Positions 61,510 through 64,000 of a stretch of DNA of 64,000 bases are shown here, piece by piece. Each line of letters starts with the position of its first letter. Position 1 is the first letter of the stretch. Location of the stretch: contig MU400523.1 in NCBI GenBank assembly GCA_022578965.1, positions 310,001 through 374,000 of the forward strand, given 5' to 3'. Origin of the DNA: Xylaria sp. FL1777. Its lineage: Eukaryota; Ascomycota; Sordariomycetes; Xylariales; Xylariaceae. A model generated the notes under the pieces. That model saw nothing but the letters and a program-made list of their open reading frames with translations, searched no databases and was not told where the DNA came from. The position numbers and the translations under genes are program-made.

Positions 61510-62424
61510 TCACTCCTCATAAAAAACCAAAGCCCGAACCTCAATGCTCTCCCGAGGCTTCGCGTCAGCAGGGGTAGCAGGGTCCTCGAACGCCGAGTGC
61601 GGCGTGTAAACAGCCAGGCCCTTCTTACCGCCCGGCTCGCCCTCGCCCCACGAATCATAGCACTTGAGCAAGAGCACTTCCTCAGGCGTCATGTCCTTGA
61701 CGTAGTAAAAGCGATGCTCGTCCCTAGCGGCAACGCCCATCGTGGCTCCCCTTGCCTCGTATCCCTCCGTCGAGAACTCGTCGGAAGATACAGCGGCCTT
61801 CTCCCCCTCCTCTCCGCTCTTGCGGAACAGCAGGTCGACGGGGACGAAGTCCCCCGGCGCCGTGGACCGCCAGTCGACGACGGCTAGCGGGTGGTCCGTC
61901 GCAGGGTGTCCGATGGGCCGCCACACGTTGATCAGCTGGAAGCGGTGCTTGAGGAGCTCGTCGGCCTCTTCCGCGGGCAGGTGTCTGCGGACGCGCGCGA
62001 CGGACGCCGCGGCCGTCTGGTCGACGTGGACCTGCTGGAAGGGACCTCGCGGCCCCCCGGGCCGGCGGATCGTGTGGTCGAAGATGACGACCTTGCGCAC
62101 CTTATTGTTGGTCGCGCCGGCGTTGCTGGCCAGCGCCTCGCAGTTGGCGCGCAGCACGGCCTCCATGTCAGCGTAGTAGCCGGCGCGGACCGCGGCGTCG
62201 TCCACGAAGGCCTTCTCGGCCGATGGCCATCGCAGCAGCGCGAAGCCCGCGCTGTCAGTGGTGAATTCCGAGGCGGCGGGCTCGTCGCGTAGGTTGTGCA
62301 CGGTGCGCGAGACCGGCTGGGACTTGTACGAGTAGCTGTTCTCGCCTACTTTTCCCCAGTGCCTGACGAGGCCGGCGGGTGCCGACGCTGTATCGAGGTA
62401 GTGGAAGGTGGCTGTGGTCGACAT
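61510..62424 (-). CDS. AsaB/GA4 desaturase-like Fe(II)/2-oxoglutarate oxygenase
   Basis: Predicted 304-aa, intron-free member of the fungal AsaB (aspergillic acid pathway hydroxylase/desaturase) and gibberellin-desaturase-like family; many members tailor secondary metabolites. The iron ligands are visible as H133-V-D135 (QQVHVDQTAA) and H276 (YTPHSAFEDP), followed by R291/R297 (RESIEVRALVFYE), which fits 2-oxoglutarate binding. FQLINVWRPI and HPLAVVDWRS are further family signatures. The gene is strikingly GC-rich compared with its flanks, and the antisense strand carries long frames for that reason. No biosynthetic core enzyme (PKS, NRPS or terpene cyclase) lies within reach in this window, so its substrate cannot be inferred. 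Confidence 0.85.
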   Translation of the reverse strand: MSTTATFHYLDTASAPAGLVRHWGKVGENSYSYKSQPVSRTVHNLRDEPAASEFTTDSAGFALLRWPSAEKAFVDDAAVRAGYYADMEAVLRANCEALASNAGATNNKVRKVVIFDHTIRRPGGPRGPFQQVHVDQTAAASVARVRRHLPAEEADELLKHRFQLINVWRPIGHPATDHPLAVVDWRSTAPGDFVPVDLLFRKSGEEGEKAAVSSDEFSTEGYEARGATMGVAARDEHRFYYVKDMTPEEVLLLKCYDSWGEGEPGGKKGLAVYTPHSAFEDPATPADAKPRESIEVRALVFYEE

Positions 62425-63100
62425 CCTTAATCTTTTTTATGTCGTGAAGCTGATGTGTTGTTGTCTTCCTGATGATATCGATGGGGGATATTAGAATGTC
62501 ACCTTCTTATATCTAGGGATTTTCTTGTCCTGCCGGCTCTGCAGTGTATTGGATTAGGCTGATGAGAGTTGGTTTTGGAAGTATGTCGTTTACAGTCTGT
62601 GAACTATGCCATGAACGTTTTCTCACTGCTGAGAACGATGATGGTGCCTGAGCTAATAATAATCTCATGGTGACAAGAATCCTTTTTATAAAAGCCTGCT
62701 CGGAACTATTTAGGTTCATGAGGCGTAGGAACGGTAGAATTATCCTAACTGCGGTTTACAATCTCATGGTGGTTCGATCTACACCGGCGGCGAGAGTTCC
62801 ACCGACATTAGAAATGCCCATCGAGGGCTAGTCCGTTAGTTGTTGTTGGCGGCGTGCACGGAACTCCGAGGGGTATCAAGCTGTGGAGCTCATCGTCCGT
62901 CTCTTAGGTGACTTTTTTCACTACTATTTCGTCACGAGGTTCTCTTTTTCATAGGGACTTTTACAGGTATTCGAAATCTCCGATATCTCATGATGTATTG
63001 TACTGGTTTTCTGATTGATAAGGTTTAGGAAAAGAGCTCGCCGGCTATCCAATCTACCATTTCTGTTATAAGTGTCTAAATAACCCCGGCGGTGTGCTCC
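62425..63100. other. Spacer between choline kinase and AsaB-like gene
   Basis: 676 bp with no supported gene. It contains the promoter of the AsaB-like gene and the 3' UTR of choline kinase (both minus strand). A tRNA-like GGTTCGATC near 62771 lacks the rest of a tRNA. Confidence 0.5.
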
Positions 63101-64000
63101 TTAGTACGGAGCTATTTTAACTGTCCATCGAAAGTCAGCAAATTGAATGCTGGATCGTATAGAGGATTACTGAGTTTCATAATGGGGACGCATCGGGATT
63201 TGACTTACCATGATTTCTTACCGTCTCGGGTAGGTCTTCCAACTTCACGAGCCCTAGAGTAACACAGTCTCCCCAAAAGAACATCGCTCTCTCCTGCGCG
63301 TAGCCCAAGTAATCGAAACCATTAGGATCTCCCTCCTCCTCTTCTTCTAGGGGCGCAACCGCACCTGGTTCACCCCCTTGAGCACCTTCCGAGGTTCCTT
63401 CTGGACTGAGACCGGGAACCTTTGCTTGCATGATACCCCATGCAATCCACATTGCACTGCAAATAGGACGCCACAGTCGTGTCTCTTCTATCAGTGACTT
63501 AATCTGTTCCTCAACTTGCTCTTCTTGACGCTTCTCTTCTTCCTTCCACCCACCTGGTGGAACTCGAGCATCTAACATGAATTCTACGATAGAGCTGCTC
63601 GATCCAGTAGTGGATGGCTCAAGCGATGGTGTGGAAGGGCCCATTGTTGGCGTGGCGAGGGGCGTCATGAGAGGAGTTGATGCGCCTGGGTGCGTGTGCT
63701 CTGGTCGGTGGTTGACGTATGATCTGACCCATCGATACTGCTCCTCTGGTGTCGGGTATCTATCCACATTACAGGCAAAGGAGGCTGTTTCATCGTGGTA
63801 GTCATAGCACCATTCTGTGAAATGGTTCGCAAAATCGTAGCCCCTCACATTAGCACCGCAATATTCGAAGTCGATCACTACTAACTGCTTGTGCTCATAG
63901 TTGGGTTGTAGCAAAGGTGATTTCTTGTCGTCGGGCCGAACGCGAAGTATGTTGCCGTATTGAGTCTGGAACTGGTCAGTCATAATCTCAAAAGACCTTT
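63101..64000 (-). CDS. Choline/ethanolamine kinase, C-terminal part (partial)
   Basis: Cytosolic enzyme of the Kennedy pathway that phosphorylates choline (or ethanolamine) for phosphatidylcholine synthesis. Its 5' part lies beyond the right edge. An internal exon 63965-63209 begins with TQYGNIL right after a TTCCAG acceptor; in the family this follows the catalytic HND, which must sit in the missing upstream exon. HKQLVVIDFEYCGANVRGYD is the conserved Mg-binding choline-kinase motif. WRPICSAMWIAWGIMQA and the YAQERAMFFW block follow. A linker of about 60 residues rich in Ser, Thr and Pro is inserted between them, as in many filamentous fungi. A GTAAGT...GGACAG intron (63208-63121) leads to a 20-nt last exon, giving the end ...RNHVKIAPY and stop at 63101-63103. 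Reading through instead would give a longer, unconserved tail. Confidence 0.85.

Noticed and set aside
61742..62292. Plus-strand frames of 133-144 codons within the AsaB-like gene
   Set aside because: Antisense shadows of a gene whose catalytic motifs are clear on the minus strand.
62705..62785. tRNA-like GGTTCGATC box
   Set aside because: No acceptor stem, anticodon arm or D arm can be folded around it; other TTCGA sites in the window fail the same test.

Overview
This window is nuclear DNA of a filamentous ascomycete, most likely a Sordariomycete. The genes carry short GT-AG introns (about 40-200 nt). The families are typical of Pezizomycotina: a Zn2Cys6 regulator, an MtfA-like C2H2 factor, an AsaB-type oxygenase, D-arabinono-1,4-lactone oxidase and a CE2-like SGNH esterase. 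Intergenic DNA is full of TAGGTAGG/CCTACCTA tracts. There are no operons, and I found no rRNA, tRNA, CRISPR array or intact transposon. All names come from reading motifs by eye; no database search was run.

Layout. 1-803 (-): 5' part of a Zn2Cys6 transcription factor cut by the window edge, reconstructed from three exons. 5286-7424 (-): Sec2-type Rab exchange factor. 11176-13077 (+): Rab escort protein Mrs6, three exons. 13585-15772 (-): meiotic cohesin kleisin Rec8, four exons, convergent with Mrs6. 17445-19022 (+): ALO1. 19657-22214 (+): an unrecognised gene that looks decayed. 22691-23773 (-): exosome subunit Rrp43. 26661-29261 (+): ferric reductase with a long insertion. 30823-32539 (+): COMPASS PHD subunit Spp1. 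33937-34485 (-): BLOC-1 subunit Cnl1. 37817-39513 (+): secreted SGNH/CE2-like esterase, five exons. 47026-48018 (-): MtfA-like C2H2 regulator whose intron fits a GC-AG model best. About 48.0-61.5 kb: gene-poor. 61510-62424 (-): AsaB-like oxygenase. 63101-64000 (-): 3' part of a choline kinase.

Together the genes are mostly housekeeping. Membrane traffic is represented by Sec2, Mrs6 and Cnl1, chromosomes and chromatin by Rec8 and Spp1, RNA decay by Rrp43, redox and iron by ALO1 and the ferric reductase, and lipid synthesis by choline kinase. Regulators and accessory enzymes lie between them. I see no coherent secondary-metabolite cluster. The most distinctive non-genic signal is a dispersed 9-mer, TACTGCGTA, found at least 15 times, always outside coding sequence, and once fused to the TAGGTAG repeat in a perfect hairpin. 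Neither this nor anything else here amounts to a demonstrated new system.
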